Shown here: piece after piece, positions 44,801 through 53,070 of the stretch | How positions within the stretch are numbered: the first letter of the stretch is position 1 | How the letters are laid out: each line of letters opens with the position of its first letter | Notes under the pieces: generated by a model | What the model was told of the DNA's origin: nothing | The model's input: the letters and a program-made list of their open reading frames with translations, nothing else | The model's database searches: none | Program-made: the position numbers and the translations under genes | From: Clostridiales bacterium FE2011 | GTDB taxonomy: Bacteria; Bacillota; Clostridia; Christensenellales; Aristaeellaceae | Direction of reading: 5' to 3' | Length of the DNA stretch: 64,000 nucleotides | Assembly: GCA_017569305.1 (NCBI GenBank) | Contig: CP069418.1 | Coordinates: 1,178,001 to 1,242,000, forward strand

Positions 44801-47800
44801 TGTCACCAGGTAGTTGCCTACCGCAGTTTCAGTTCCGGTTGTTACTGCTACGCCATCCACTGTCGCAATCACGTTCGGCTGAGTACCGACATCCGTAATT
44901 GTGCTGTCTTCTGTCATGACGACTGTGAATGTATGCGTATCACCTTCCGCCAGGCCGCTCACAGTGAACTCAGGCTGTGTCAGCGCAGTTCCGTCGTATT
45001 CCTTGCTCGCGTCCTTCGCGGTGATGGTGACCTTCTTCGGCGTGATCTTCAGCGTGCCGTTAGCTGTTGTCACCAGGTAGTTGCCTACCGCAGTTTCAGT
45101 TCCGGTTGTTACTGCTACGCCATCCACTGTCGCAATCACGTTCGGCTGAGTACCGACATCCGTAATTGTGCTGTCGTCTGTCATGACGACCGTGAATGTA
45201 TGCGTATCACCTTCCGCCAGGCCGCTCACAGTAAACTCAGGCTGTGTCAGCGCAGTTCCGTCGTATTCCTTGCTCGCGTCCTTCGCGGTGATGGTGACCT
45301 TCTTCGGCGTGATCTTCAGCGTGCCGTTAGCTGTTGTCACCAGGTAGTTGCCTACCGCAGTTTCAGTTCCGGTTGTTACTGCTACGCCATCCACTGTCGC
45401 AATCACGTTCGGCTGAGTACCGACATCCGTAATTGTGCTGTCTTCTGTCATGACGACTGTGAATGTATGCGTATCACCTTCCGCCAGGCCGCTCACAGTA
45501 AACTCAGGCTGTGTCAGCGCAGTTCCGTCGTATTCCTTGCTCGCGTCCTTCGCGGTGATGGTGACCTTCTTCGGCGTGATCTTCAGCGTGCCGTTAGCTG
45601 TTGTCACCAGGTAGTTGCCTACCGCAGTTTCAGTTCCGGTTGTTACTGCTACGCCATCCACTGTCGCAATCACGTTCGGCTGAGTACCGACATCCGTAAT
45701 TGTGCTGTCTTCTGTCATGACGACCGTGAATGTATGCGTATCACCTTCCGCCAGGCCGCTCACAGTGAACTCAGGCTGTGTCAGCGCAGTTCCGTCGTAT
45801 TCCTTGCTCGCGTCCTTCGCGGTAATGGTGACCTTCTTGGGTGTGATCTTCAGCCAGCCGTCTGTTATTGTCAGATCATCTGTAGCATTAAAGTCATATT
45901 TTTCTGCATTTACCGAAATGGTAAAGCTTTCAGAATTCAGGCCCATCAGGTATCCAGGATTTGTATTAACATTAGTACCTGCGGCTTCAGCGGTCTTACC
46001 TTCTGCAAGTGCTACTGAAACACCGCTGGGAGCCGTCGTACTATACGCTCCTCCACCAACGCTGTATTCAACTGTGTACCCGGTTACACTCTGTTCCTGT
46101 CCATTGTATTCCTTTGTATCGGTGTTGCCTGTAATTCTGATCTTCAGTTCCGGAATCCAGACCGCATACATGTTGTCATAAGGTGTGCGTTCATCTGCAG
46201 CCACCTTGCTGACTTTAGTTCCCGTCTTGCTACCAAGATGGAATGCACCGTCATCTCCATAGTACAGGTACGGACCCGCGTCAGTTGTTGTTGCAGGAGT
46301 ATCTCCATTCTGCTGAACCTTCGCCCAGCCGATAAACCTGTAGCCGGAACGTGTTAGTGCTCCTTCAATTGCTACAGACTTATTTACCTGGATAGGATCA
46401 TCTTTCCGGAACGCCTCGGTTCCATCATTCCTGAACCACCAGATATGAGTTGTCGGCGGACCAATAGGATCAACATACTCCGCACGCAGCTGAACAACAT
46501 AATCGTTCTTAGTAGGATCATCTGTATGCGGCGTCACCTTTGCGTCATCAGCATTGACTATGAATTGGGCGCCAGGGTATACATGTACATCTGTATCCGT
46601 ATATTCAGTTCCATTCCACTTCTGAACAACCCAATATGCAAATACTTTTCCATCAGGCGCCGTCGATGCCGACTGGGCAACCGCCTTAGCCTGATCTACA
46701 TATAGATTAGTATCGCTGGGAGGATTTGATCCTTCTCCCTCATCGTATTTCACACCAATACCGGTTGCGCCAATCAGAATCTTACTCCATTTGGCATACA
46801 GGTTAAATTCTTTTGTAATCCAGTCTCTGTCATCATCTTCATTTGTCTCTGTTCCATAACCATCATAGATTGTATGAGGATCCGTCAAATGAGCTGATTT
46901 ATCGTATGGAGTAGAAACAGTTTGCTCATTCAATACATAATTTTCCGCATTGAATACACCATTATACTGGGGATTTGTATACCAACCAGAAAACTCATAA
47001 CCAGTTCTGGTGCCATAAGGTGCACTGATTTTTCCTCCATATGAAATACGGAAGTTCATCTTCTGGTTTGCAGAACCCCAGTTAAGTGTTGTATCACTTG
47101 CTGGCACCATGGAATGCAGGAAAACACGATACTGGATCTGCCTCCATTTGGCATAGACTTTGATACCGTCTATCGGCATTTTTGCAAAAGTATAGGGTGA
47201 TGTACAACCCTCATCAGTATACCATCCCTCGAAAATGAATCCCAGTTCACCTTCAGGAAGCTCCGGTATATATTTTGCATACTCATCAGCTGTAACATCT
47301 GCGCCCTGACCAATCGCTCTACTTTCGTGCAGCAGATGAGTTGCTCTGTTCTGAATTGTGTTACCATTACCATCAACATAATTACCATCAAAATAACTAA
47401 TTTTGAACACCTGGCGGTTATAAAGATAATTCAGATGATGCAAGGTCGTCCCATTTTCTGTAGTAGTCCACGCACTATTATCATTAATGTTTGTTATGGT
47501 CCAGTTCTGACCTCTTTTACCAACAAAATCAAAGCCATCATATTTGGGCTCGTTCTGAGAGTTAACTTGTAAGTTACTGGAGCGGACCTCCATAATGTTA
47601 TCTTCATAATACGTTCTGCCATTGTATTCTTTTGTTGTTTTTCCTGTATAATCTACTCCTTCTACTGTTTCAAACCAGATATGATATCTCCAGTTATTAT
47701 AACCTTGCGCAGGGAAACGAATGATTACATAGTTGCCATTTGCTTGATTGGTCGCACCAAGAATATTCTCATTTAAAACCGATATTATACCCTTAACCGT

Positions 47801-49837
47801 ACCAGATCCTCCATTAGTTGGATTTGGTTTAAGTTTCGTTCCCACCATCATAACGAAACTAACGGGCTGAAGACTTCCTACTCCTTGAATTTGGTCATAT
47901 TTAGGCCATTTTGAGCTGATATCTTCTCCGTAATAAGCTGACAATGTGAAGAAATAATAATCATAATTACCCACGCGTTCGCTGTCCATAGTATAGCCAT
48001 TAACAGTAGGATGATTTCTATCCGCCGGATTCCAGGTAACAAGATCATCAAGACTTCTTCCGCTACCAGAATTGTCTGCAAATGTATATCGATTTTGTCC
48101 ACTTCTGGAATCTCTGTATACATAAAATCTAAAATTATAATGAATTCGATCATAATACAGGTTCAGAACAGAATCATTTTCTGGTCTGATCATCACTGTC
48201 TGACCCTTACTTCCTTCCGTCAGACAGAATCCTGTATAGTGGCCATTCTCTCCAAAGCCGGCACCTGTAGCATAATCTTCATCTATATTATCAACAGATG
48301 TATACGGAATATTGGCACCAACCGTGCCACTCACAACCACAGAACCTGCCACATCATATCCCGTCCTAGCCTGATTCTGTGTCCAGAAAATAACTGTATA
48401 AACAGCCGTCGTCTCGCTGATCCAGCTTGCATAAATCGTAACACCGTCATCCAGTTCTCCGCCAAACGCATATTGTCCTGTTGTGATTGTTGGATCTGTG
48501 CCATGTGCATCAGCATGTTCCTTAGTATCGTACCAACCACCAAATCTATAGCCCTTACGAACCATTTCAGCGTCTGGTCTAGGTAGATGTGTTGTTTCAC
48601 CGGATTTTACAAACTGCGGAGCGCAATAGGTCGCACCTTTGCCGTTTTCATCGAAAACAAGCCAATGACCTTGCGGTGCATCAACAGCGAATGTCACATC
48701 GCCTGATATGGTAATTATTGTTTCGTTCTCATAAACTTTTTCTTCAGTATGACCCGTTATATTGTTTCCGCCTTCACTCACTAACCATCCCATAAAGGCG
48801 TGTTCGTTATCCTTGGGAGTATACGTCATGTTGACCGTATATTCAACTTCAGGATTTGGCGTTTCTGCATTATAACGGAAATTAATCACATCCTCGCCAA
48901 CAGAAACGCCTCCGTCACCAAGATAACTAATTCTATATTGTTTGGCGAGAACCGCATAATAAGTTACAGAATCTCCGTTTGTCGCTTCTTCAATATCATG
49001 AACACCACTGTTAAGTTTCTCTGTAACAGCCGTCCTGATATCTGCAATCGTCATCGGAGTAAAATCCTCGTCCGGCAATTCGTAATCCGGCTCGTCAGTC
49101 CATCCAAGGAAAATCACTCCAGCAGGCAGCGTTCCTGTTCCCGGATCATAAACGATCTTTTCAAATTCTGTCTGATTCGCCAGATCGCTCTTTTTTACCC
49201 ATATTGTAGCAATATCCGAACCGTTACTGTTGAATTTGACTTCCAGCCGTGCATCCACGCCTTCCGCCACAACAGCATAAACAGAGAAGCCTCTCGCTTC
49301 GAAGTCGAAGCCAGTCATCTCATCATTTGCATTTTTATAGAAAGTTGCAGGCACTTCCTGTCCATCCGACTCATGGACAAGTGATAATCTGTCACCCGGA
49401 TTCAGTTGGACAGGATTATTTAACGTAACCCGTACATCAACCGTTTCACCGGATTTCTGATCGGGCTGCCATACGGATCCGTCAGGATTCTTGACTGTAA
49501 TATTGTATTTGGCAATAACTCTCTTACCCGATGTTGTCGCCACAGCCTTCCTTAATGAAGGCTTCTCTGCCACTTCGCTGAATTCCACTGTGCTGCCATT
49601 CAGCAGGGAATCTTCACGAAGAGTACCGACCAACACCGAACCTGCTGTATTTCCATCCGGTGTTTTGGCGCTTTGGGTGAAGAAGTTTTCTGTGAGGTGC
49701 GCCGAATTGGACGTATCAACCACAACGTTTGCTTCATAGGTGGAAAAGACCGAAGCAACCGCATCCAATGGCGCAACGCTGAGCACCATGATCAGTGCCA
49801 GCAGCAGTGCAGTGAATTTTCTTACTGAATAATTCAT
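39251..49837 (-). CDS. Giant repetitive surface adhesin, N-terminal part
   Basis: A 3,528-residue frame. Residues 1-29 are a signal peptide (VRKFTALLLALIMVLSVAPLDAVA). A region to about 1330 contains several InlB B-type (Flg_new) repeats, such as GYRFGGWYDT near 435, GFIFEGWYTDEGC near 868 and GYEFSGWYTN near 950. Then follow 15 near-identical 89-residue MBG-like repeats (about 1335-2669) and nine 94-residue repeats. The frame then breaks and ends SRSRSPRTATK. With the lost base restored, the protein would be about 4,509 residues. It should be an exported, long fibrous adhesin. The gene follows the Pro/Glu-rich surface protein gene. Confidence 0.88.
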   Translation of the reverse strand: MNYSVRKFTALLLALIMVLSVAPLDAVASVFSTYEANVVVDTSNSAHLTENFFTQSAKTPDGNTAGSVLVGTLREDSLLNGSTVEFSEVAEKPSLRKAVATTSGKRVIAKYNITVKNPDGSVWQPDQKSGETVDVRVTLNNPVQLNPGDRLSLVHESDGQEVPATFYKNANDEMTGFDFEARGFSVYAVVAEGVDARLEVKFNSNGSDIATIWVKKSDLANQTEFEKIVYDPGTGTLPAGVIFLGWTDEPDYELPDEDFTPMTIADIRTAVTEKLNSGVHDIEEATNGDSVTYYAVLAKQYRISYLGDGGVSVGEDVINFRYNAETPNPEVEYTVNMTYTPKDNEHAFMGWLVSEGGNNITGHTEEKVYENETIITISGDVTFAVDAPQGHWLVFDENGKGATYCAPQFVKSGETTHLPRPDAEMVRKGYRFGGWYDTKEHADAHGTDPTITTGQYAFGGELDDGVTIYASWISETTAVYTVIFWTQNQARTGYDVAGSVVVSGTVGANIPYTSVDNIDEDYATGAGFGENGHYTGFCLTEGSKGQTVMIRPENDSVLNLYYDRIHYNFRFYVYRDSRSGQNRYTFADNSGSGRSLDDLVTWNPADRNHPTVNGYTMDSERVGNYDYYFFTLSAYYGEDISSKWPKYDQIQGVGSLQPVSFVMMVGTKLKPNPTNGGSGTVKGIISVLNENILGATNQANGNYVIIRFPAQGYNNWRYHIWFETVEGVDYTGKTTKEYNGRTYYEDNIMEVRSSNLQVNSQNEPKYDGFDFVGKRGQNWTITNINDNSAWTTTENGTTLHHLNYLYNRQVFKISYFDGNYVDGNGNTIQNRATHLLHESRAIGQGADVTADEYAKYIPELPEGELGFIFEGWYTDEGCTSPYTFAKMPIDGIKVYAKWRQIQYRVFLHSMVPASDTTLNWGSANQKMNFRISYGGKISAPYGTRTGYEFSGWYTNPQYNGVFNAENYVLNEQTVSTPYDKSAHLTDPHTIYDGYGTETNEDDDRDWITKEFNLYAKWSKILIGATGIGVKYDEGEGSNPPSDTNLYVDQAKAVAQSASTAPDGKVFAYWVVQKWNGTEYTDTDVHVYPGAQFIVNADDAKVTPHTDDPTKNDYVVQLRAEYVDPIGPPTTHIWWFRNDGTEAFRKDDPIQVNKSVAIEGALTRSGYRFIGWAKVQQNGDTPATTTDAGPYLYYGDDGAFHLGSKTGTKVSKVAADERTPYDNMYAVWIPELKIRITGNTDTKEYNGQEQSVTGYTVEYSVGGGAYSTTAPSGVSVALAEGKTAEAAGTNVNTNPGYLMGLNSESFTISVNAEKYDFNATDDLTITDGWLKITPKKVTITAKDASKEYDGTALTQPEFTVSGLAEGDTHTFTVVMTEDSTITDVGTQPNVIATVDGVAVTTGTETAVGNYLVTTANGTLKITPKKVTITAKDASKEYDGTALTQPEFTVSGLAEGDTHTFTVVMTEDSTITDVGTQPNVIATVDGVAVTTGTETAVGNYLVTTANGTLKITPKKVTITAKDASKEYDGTALTQPEFTVSGLAEGDTHTFTVVMTDDSTITDVGTQPNVIATVDGVAVTTGTETAVGNYLVTTANGTLKITPKKVTITAKDASKEYDGTALTQPEFTVSGLAEGDTHTFTVVMTEDSTITDVGTQPNVIATVDGVAVTTGTETAVGNYLVTTANGTLKITPKKVTITAKDASKEYDGTALTQPEFTVSGLAEGDTHTFTVVMTDDSTITDVGTQPNVIATVDGVAVTTGTETAVGNYLVTTANGTLKITPKKVTITAKDASKEYDGTALTQPEFTVSGLAEGDTHTFTVVMTEDSTITDVGTQPNVIATVDGVAVTTGTETAVGNYLVTTANGTLKITPKKVTITAKDASKEYDGTALTQPEFTVSGLAEGDTHTFTVVMTDDSTITDVGTQPNVIATVDGVAVTTGTETAVGNYLVTTANGTLKITPKKVTITAKDASKEYDGTALTQPEFTVSGLAEGDTHTFTVVMTEDSTITDVGTQPNVIATVDGVAVTTGTETAVGNYLVTTANGTLKITPKKVTITAKDASKEYDGTALTQPEFTVSGLAEGDTHTFTVVMTDDSTITDVGTQPNVIATVDGVAVTTGTETAVGNYLVTTANGTLKITPKKVTITAKDASKEYDGTALTQPEFTVSGLAEGDTHTFTVVMTDDSTITDVGTQPNVIATVDGVAVTTGTETAVGNYLVTTANGTLKITPKKVTITAKDASKEYDGTALTQPEFTVSGLAEGDTHTFTVVMTEDSTITDVGTQPNVIATVDGVAVTTGTETAVGNYLVTTANGTLKITPKKVTITAKDASKEYDGTALTQPEFTVSGLAEGDTHTFTVVMTDDSTITDVGTQPNVIATVDGVAVTTGTETAVGNYLVTTANGTLKITPKKVTITAKDASKEYDGTALTQPEFTVSGLAEGDTHTFTVVMTEDSTITDVGTQPNVIATVDGVAVTTGTETAVGNYLVTTANGTLKITPKKVTITAKDASKEYDGTALTQPEFTVSGLAEGDTHTFTVVMTDDSTITDVGTQPNVIATVDGVAVTTGTETAVGNYLVTTANGTLKITPKKVTITAKDASKEYDGTALTQPEFTVSGLAEGDTHTFTVVMTDDSTITDVGTQPNVIATVDGVAVTTGTETAVGNYLVTTANGTLKITPITDKVTVTITENSDEVTYDRQPHTIKGYKSIVADNTLYDVATSVTETETTAWTVTKTDAGTYDMGIVAGDFENTNTNFTNVEFKIVDGQLKIKPITDKVMVTITENSDEVTYDGQPHTIKGYKSIVADNTLYDVATSVAETETTAWTVTKTDVGTYDMGIVAGDFENTNTNFTNVEFKIVDGQLKINPPDKVTVTITENSDEVTYDGQPHTIKGYKSIVADNTLYDVATSVAETETAAWTVTKTDAGTYDMGIVAGDFENTNTNFPNVEFKIVDGQLKIKPITDKVTVTITENSDEVTYDGQPHTIKGYKSIVADNTLYDVATSVAETETAAWTVTKTDAGTYDMGIVAGDFENTNTNFTNVEFKIVDGQLKIKPITDKVTVTITENSDEVTYDGQPHTIKGYKSIVADNTLYDVATSVAETETAAWTVTKTDAGTYDMGIVAGDFENTNTNFTNVEFKIVDGQLKIKPITDKVTVTITENSDEVTYDGQPHTIKGYKSIVADNTLYDVATSVAETETAAWTVTKTDAGTYDMGIVAGDFENTNTNFTNVEFKIVDGQLKIKPITDKVTVTITENSDEVTYDGQPHTIKGYKSIVADNTLYDVATSVAETETAAWTVTKTDAGTYDMGIVAGDFENTNTNFTNVEFKIVDGQLKIKPITDKVTVTITENSDEVTYDGQPHTIKGYKSIVADNTLYDVATSVAETETAAWTVTKTDAGTYDMGIVAGDFENTNTNFTNVEFKIVDGQLKIKPITDKVTVTITENSDEVTYDGQPHTIKGYKSIVADNTLYDVATSVAETETAAWTVTKTDAGTYDMGIVAGDFENTNTNFTNVEFKIVDGQLKIKPITDKSRSRSPRTATK
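41831..45835 (-). repeat. Fifteen tandem 267-bp repeats in the adhesin
   Basis: Each unit encodes 89 residues (KVTITAKDASKEYDGTALTQ to TTANGTLKITPK). The only regular protein change is TED versus TDD near position 42; most other differences are silent. The order from the N-terminus is E E D E D E D E D D E D E D D. Confidence 0.93.
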
Positions 49838-49906
49838 GTTCCAATCCCCTTATTATGATGGTCGGAGTAGTTTTGCAAACAGTATTGGAAACTTCGATAA
49901 CAGGTT

Positions 49907-49937
49907 AAGCCGCATCGGACTTCGTCCGGAGCGGCTT
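49907..49937 (-). terminator. Intercistronic hairpin between the two surface-protein genes
   Basis: AAGCCGC pairs with GCGGCTT at the base and CGGAC with GTCCG above it. There is no T-tract, so partial termination or mRNA processing is likely. Confidence 0.45.
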
Positions 49938-49960
49938 GGGTTTTGCTTAACTTTGCTGGA

Positions 49961-51730
49961 TTACTCGATTACGTCGGTGATGGTCACCTGTACGCGCCAG
50001 AAGTCTTTGTAGTTGTCTCTTGTAACGATCTCAGAATGACGTGTTTCGTTGGAACCGGGCACATCCAGCCAGTCCGCATTGTTTTTGCTCTGCTGCCACT
50101 GGATGGTATATTCAAGATTGTCATAACCGATCAGCACGGCAATGAAGGTTACTTCTCCGCCGATCGCGGGTGTTTCATTATTCCAGGAATAATAAATATC
50201 AATTGTACGGTCGGGATTCAGTGCATCAATCAGTGTGTTGCTGACGACTGCATCCGTAGGAACGGTCTGGGTGGGAATCGGATCTCCCTTTTCATCAAGT
50301 ATAAGCTCTCCATCCTCATTCCGCAAGTAGGTAACGGGGATTTCATCGCCTTCAACCACTGTGACGATCGGATTTCCGTTTTCATCCAGGATCAGGTTGC
50401 CGTCTTCATCCTTTTCGTACGCATAAACCGCAGCGGGCTTCTCTTCATCGAGTCCCTTGGGCGTTTCATAATCTTCAATTTCTTCCAGATTGATGGTTTC
50501 TTCCTCTTCTTCAGCAGGAACCGTATCAATCACATCCGCTTCTTCAGCGGGTTCTTCAGTTTCCTCAGCGGGAGCTTCGGGCTCCTCGGCGGGAGCTTCG
50601 GACTCCTCGGCGGGAGCTTCAGGCTCTTCAGCAGGAGCTTCGGGCTCTTCGGCAGGAGCTTCGGGCTCCTCGGCGGGAGCTTCGGGCTCCTCAGCAGGAA
50701 CTTCGGACTCTTCAGCAGGAGCTTCGGGTTCTTCGGCGGGAGCTTCGGGCTCTTCAGCGGGAGCTTCAGGCTCTTCGGCAGGAGCTTCGGGTTCTTCGGC
50801 GGGAGCTTCGGGCTCTTCAGCGGGAGCTTCAGGCTCTTCAGCGGGAGCTTCAGGCTCTTCGGCAGGAGCTTCGGGTTCTTCGGCGGGAGCTTCGGGCTCT
50901 TCAGCGGGAGCTTCAGGCTCTTCGGCAGGAGCTTCGGGTTCTTCGGCGGGAGCTTCGGGTTCTTCGGTGGGAGCTTCGGGCTCTTCAGCGGGAGCAACGC
51001 CCGCCAGAGGTTCTTCATTGGTAGTTTCAGGTTCGGTAGCGGGAGCAGCTTCCTGTTCCTTTACCTTAACCGGAGCGGAGCTGTACAGCACTGTGCCGTC
51101 TTCCGCCCGCAGGGCGCAGCGAATCGGATAACTTCCGGAAGTTTTATTTACAGTGAACTTGTAAATCTCTCCGGTCGCTCCTTCAATCCTCTGCCATTTC
51201 TTTTCCACGTCCTGGATTTCCCACCAGATGGAATAACCCATATTGGCATTGGAAACAACAGCTCTCAGGGAAGCTTCTGCACCGGTCGCTACGGGCATCG
51301 GAATGTTGACAGACAGGCTGCCGGTGAAGGAAACCTGGGCAGCAGGCTCCTCTGCCGGTGCTTCAGCGGGCTCAGCAGGAACTTCAGCGGGAGCTGCGGC
51401 GGGTTCTGCAGGCGCTTCAACAGGAGCATCGGCCGGAGCTTCAGCGGGTTCAGCAGGAACTTCAGCGGGCTCAGCAGCAGGTTCTGCAGGCGCTTCAACA
51501 GGAGCCTCAGCCGGAGTTTCAGCGGGCTCAGCGGGAACTTCAACAGGTTCCGCAGCGGGTTCAGCAGGCACTTCAGCAGGAGCTTCCGCCGGAACTTCAG
51601 CGGGAGCTTCAGCAGGAGTTTCTGCAACCTCCACCGGAGCTTCAGCATTTTCGATTTCTTCAGCCATCACCATCGGCATTGTTCCAGCCAGCAGGATAAC
51701 AGCCAACAGAATGGAAATAATTTTCTTCAT
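49961..51730 (-). CDS. Secreted Pro/Glu/Ala-rich surface protein with Ig-like domains
   Basis: A 589-residue protein with a signal peptide (MKKIISILLAVILLAGTMPMVMA, 1-23). Next come a low-complexity AEPAEVPAEAP region (about 30-130) and a small beta-rich domain (about 135-225, SNANMGYSIWWEIQDVEKKW). About 21 copies of the heptapeptide EEPEAPA follow, then an acidic stretch with DYETPKG and a C-terminal Ig-like domain containing YTIQWQQSKNNADWLDVPGS. It has no LPxTG and no membrane anchor. GGAGGAG precedes the ATG at 51730. It precedes the adhesin gene by 123 bases and they probably form one operon; the stalk-like repeats suggest a wall-spanning spacer. Confidence 0.82.
   Translation of the reverse strand: MKKIISILLAVILLAGTMPMVMAEEIENAEAPVEVAETPAEAPAEVPAEAPAEVPAEPAAEPVEVPAEPAETPAEAPVEAPAEPAAEPAEVPAEPAEAPADAPVEAPAEPAAAPAEVPAEPAEAPAEEPAAQVSFTGSLSVNIPMPVATGAEASLRAVVSNANMGYSIWWEIQDVEKKWQRIEGATGEIYKFTVNKTSGSYPIRCALRAEDGTVLYSSAPVKVKEQEAAPATEPETTNEEPLAGVAPAEEPEAPTEEPEAPAEEPEAPAEEPEAPAEEPEAPAEEPEAPAEEPEAPAEEPEAPAEEPEAPAEEPEAPAEEPEAPAEEPEAPAEEPEAPAEESEVPAEEPEAPAEEPEAPAEEPEAPAEEPEAPAEESEAPAEEPEAPAEETEEPAEEADVIDTVPAEEEEETINLEEIEDYETPKGLDEEKPAAVYAYEKDEDGNLILDENGNPIVTVVEGDEIPVTYLRNEDGELILDEKGDPIPTQTVPTDAVVSNTLIDALNPDRTIDIYYSWNNETPAIGGEVTFIAVLIGYDNLEYTIQWQQSKNNADWLDVPGSNETRHSEIVTRDNYKDFWRVQVTITDVIE
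50530..51000 (-). repeat. Heptapeptide (21-bp) repeat EEPEAPA
   Basis: About 21 units with rare variants (EESEVPA, EESEAPA, EETEEPA). GAG/GAA and GCC/GCT codons vary between units, so the repeat is older than the nearly identical 267-bp repeats. Confidence 0.85.
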
Positions 51731-52139
51731 TACGTTTCTCCTCCTGAATTCGTTTGCAACCGTGTTTTCATCGTCCACTGTGTGGATCTATATCGGTCTG
51801 TCGTTTGGTGAAATCCTTATTTTTCAAAGGATCTTGCTAACTGTTTCTGTCAGATGGAGAGGTTTTTCCAATTGAGGCATTTTGACACCAACTTCATCTT
51901 TCAGCCGTATATTAACATATGAATAGTTACATTTTGGTTATATAATGCAAAATTTTGCATTTTTCTTGCGCGAAATTTGCCATTTTGTTTTGTTGCAATT
52001 CTTTGTTTCTTTAGTAAAATAAAGCGTTCTACGGTTTTTTGCTGCAAATTGTCCGTTCCTATTTGTTACTTTGCATATGTAACTATTATTCATGTAACTT
52101 ATGCATACAAAATAAATACAATTCATTTATACAATAATG
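51731..52139. promoter_or_regulatory. AT-rich upstream region of the surface-protein operon
   Basis: About 400 bases much richer in AT than the neighbours. It contains the perfect 16-bp palindrome ATGCAAAATTTTGCAT (51945-51960). It also has several GTTAC/GTAAC copies, including GTTAC-TTTGCATAT-GTAAC near 52065. No reliable -35/-10 pair could be chosen and no gene is supported. It probably holds the promoter and operators of the surface-protein pair. Confidence 0.4.
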
Positions 52140-52173
52140 AACAGGCCGTTCGATTATTTTCGAACGGCCTGTT
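52140..52173 (-). terminator. Terminator of the tcdA gene
   Basis: AACAGGCCGTTCG (52140-52152) pairs perfectly with CGAACGGCCTGTT (52161-52173). A moderately T-rich stretch follows on the minus strand. Confidence 0.8.
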
Positions 52174-52199
52174 TAATGTAACTTTTGATTGTCAGCTGG

Positions 52200-52976
52200 T
52201 CAGTTTTCCTCGTTTGAGGTCGTATATTCTTTGCAAAGATCTTTGATCACTTCGCCGGCAATAATCAGTCCTGCGGTTGCCGGAACAAATGCCGTCGATC
52301 CCGGAATATCCCTGCGCACTGTGCACTTCCGGGTACCCGGAGGACAGATACAGTGTTTCCGGCAGCTGATCGACGGATCCTCCAGCGGCCTGACCGGTTT
52401 TTCTGTGGAATAGACAACCTTCAGGTGCTTGATGCGTCTCTTCCGGCATTCCGTACGCATCACCCGTGCCAGGGGACATACGGAAGTCTTATAGATATCC
52501 GCCACTTTGAATGCGGTGGGATCCAGTTTGTTGCCGGCACCCATGGCACAGATAATAGGTGTGCCTGCCGCATTTGCCTGTTCCACCAGCGCCAGCTTGC
52601 CCTTCACTGTATCAATGGCATCCACTACATAGTCATATTGGGTGAAATCAAACTGGTCCTGCGTCTCCGGCAGGTAGAAGGTTTTGTATGTTGTAACCTT
52701 GCAGTCCGGGTTAATATCTTTAATCCGTTCCTCCGCCACGTCCACTTTATACTTCCCCACTGTGCTGCGGGTGGCATAAATCTGGCGGTTCAGGTTAGTC
52801 AGGCAAACTTTGTCATCATCAATCAGATCCAGGGCGCCGATACCGGAACGGGCCAGCGCCTCCACCGTATAGCCGCCGACGCCGCCGACGCCAAACACCG
52901 CCACGCGGCATTGCGCGAGGTGCTCCATGGCCTCCGGTCCAAGCAGCAATTGTGTCCGGGAAAACTGATTCAGCAT
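52200..52976 (-). CDS. tcdA: tRNA threonylcarbamoyladenosine dehydratase TcdA
   Basis: A 258-residue ThiF/E1-like protein. The nucleotide-binding motif FGVGGVGG is at 28-35. RSGIGALDLIDDDKVCLTNLNRQI is the adenylation-site region, and AIDTVKGK follows. The cysteine-bearing PLARVMRTECRKRRI segment and length match TcdA (CsdL), which cyclises the t6A modification at tRNA position 37 using ATP. MoeB/ThiF alone are less likely because of the C-terminal half. CGGAG precedes the ATG by seven bases. It appears to be a single-gene unit. Confidence 0.9.
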   Translation of the reverse strand: MLNQFSRTQLLLGPEAMEHLAQCRVAVFGVGGVGGYTVEALARSGIGALDLIDDDKVCLTNLNRQIYATRSTVGKYKVDVAEERIKDINPDCKVTTYKTFYLPETQDQFDFTQYDYVVDAIDTVKGKLALVEQANAAGTPIICAMGAGNKLDPTAFKVADIYKTSVCPLARVMRTECRKRRIKHLKVVYSTEKPVRPLEDPSISCRKHCICPPGTRKCTVRRDIPGSTAFVPATAGLIIAGEVIKDLCKEYTTSNEEN

Positions 52977-53070
52977 AAAGGCACTCCGTTCTGTCTGAAA
53001 AATCGACTCATTATCTCATGTTTCTCCTTTTGTTTCAACTGAATACAGCCTGTCCATTTTACGCACTAAA

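Noticed and set aside
36789..45835. Possible CRISPR array because of regular repeats
   Set aside because: Units are 267-342 bp, in frame and protein-coding, with no spacers and no cas genes.
39512..46018. A 2,168-codon open frame on the plus strand
   Set aside because: It is the antisense of the adhesin repeats. Any frame without stops in one unit stays open through all units. It has no independent start region and the opposite strand has a signal peptide and known domains.
50490..51131. Ser/Gly/Ala-rich plus-strand frame opposite the Pro/Glu-rich protein
   Set aside because: It is a shadow of the 21-bp repeat. The minus-strand frame has the ribosome site and signal peptide.
51938..52126. 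A 62-codon minus-strand frame in the AT-rich region
   Set aside because: No ribosome site, biased composition explained by AT richness, and it covers palindromes that look regulatory.
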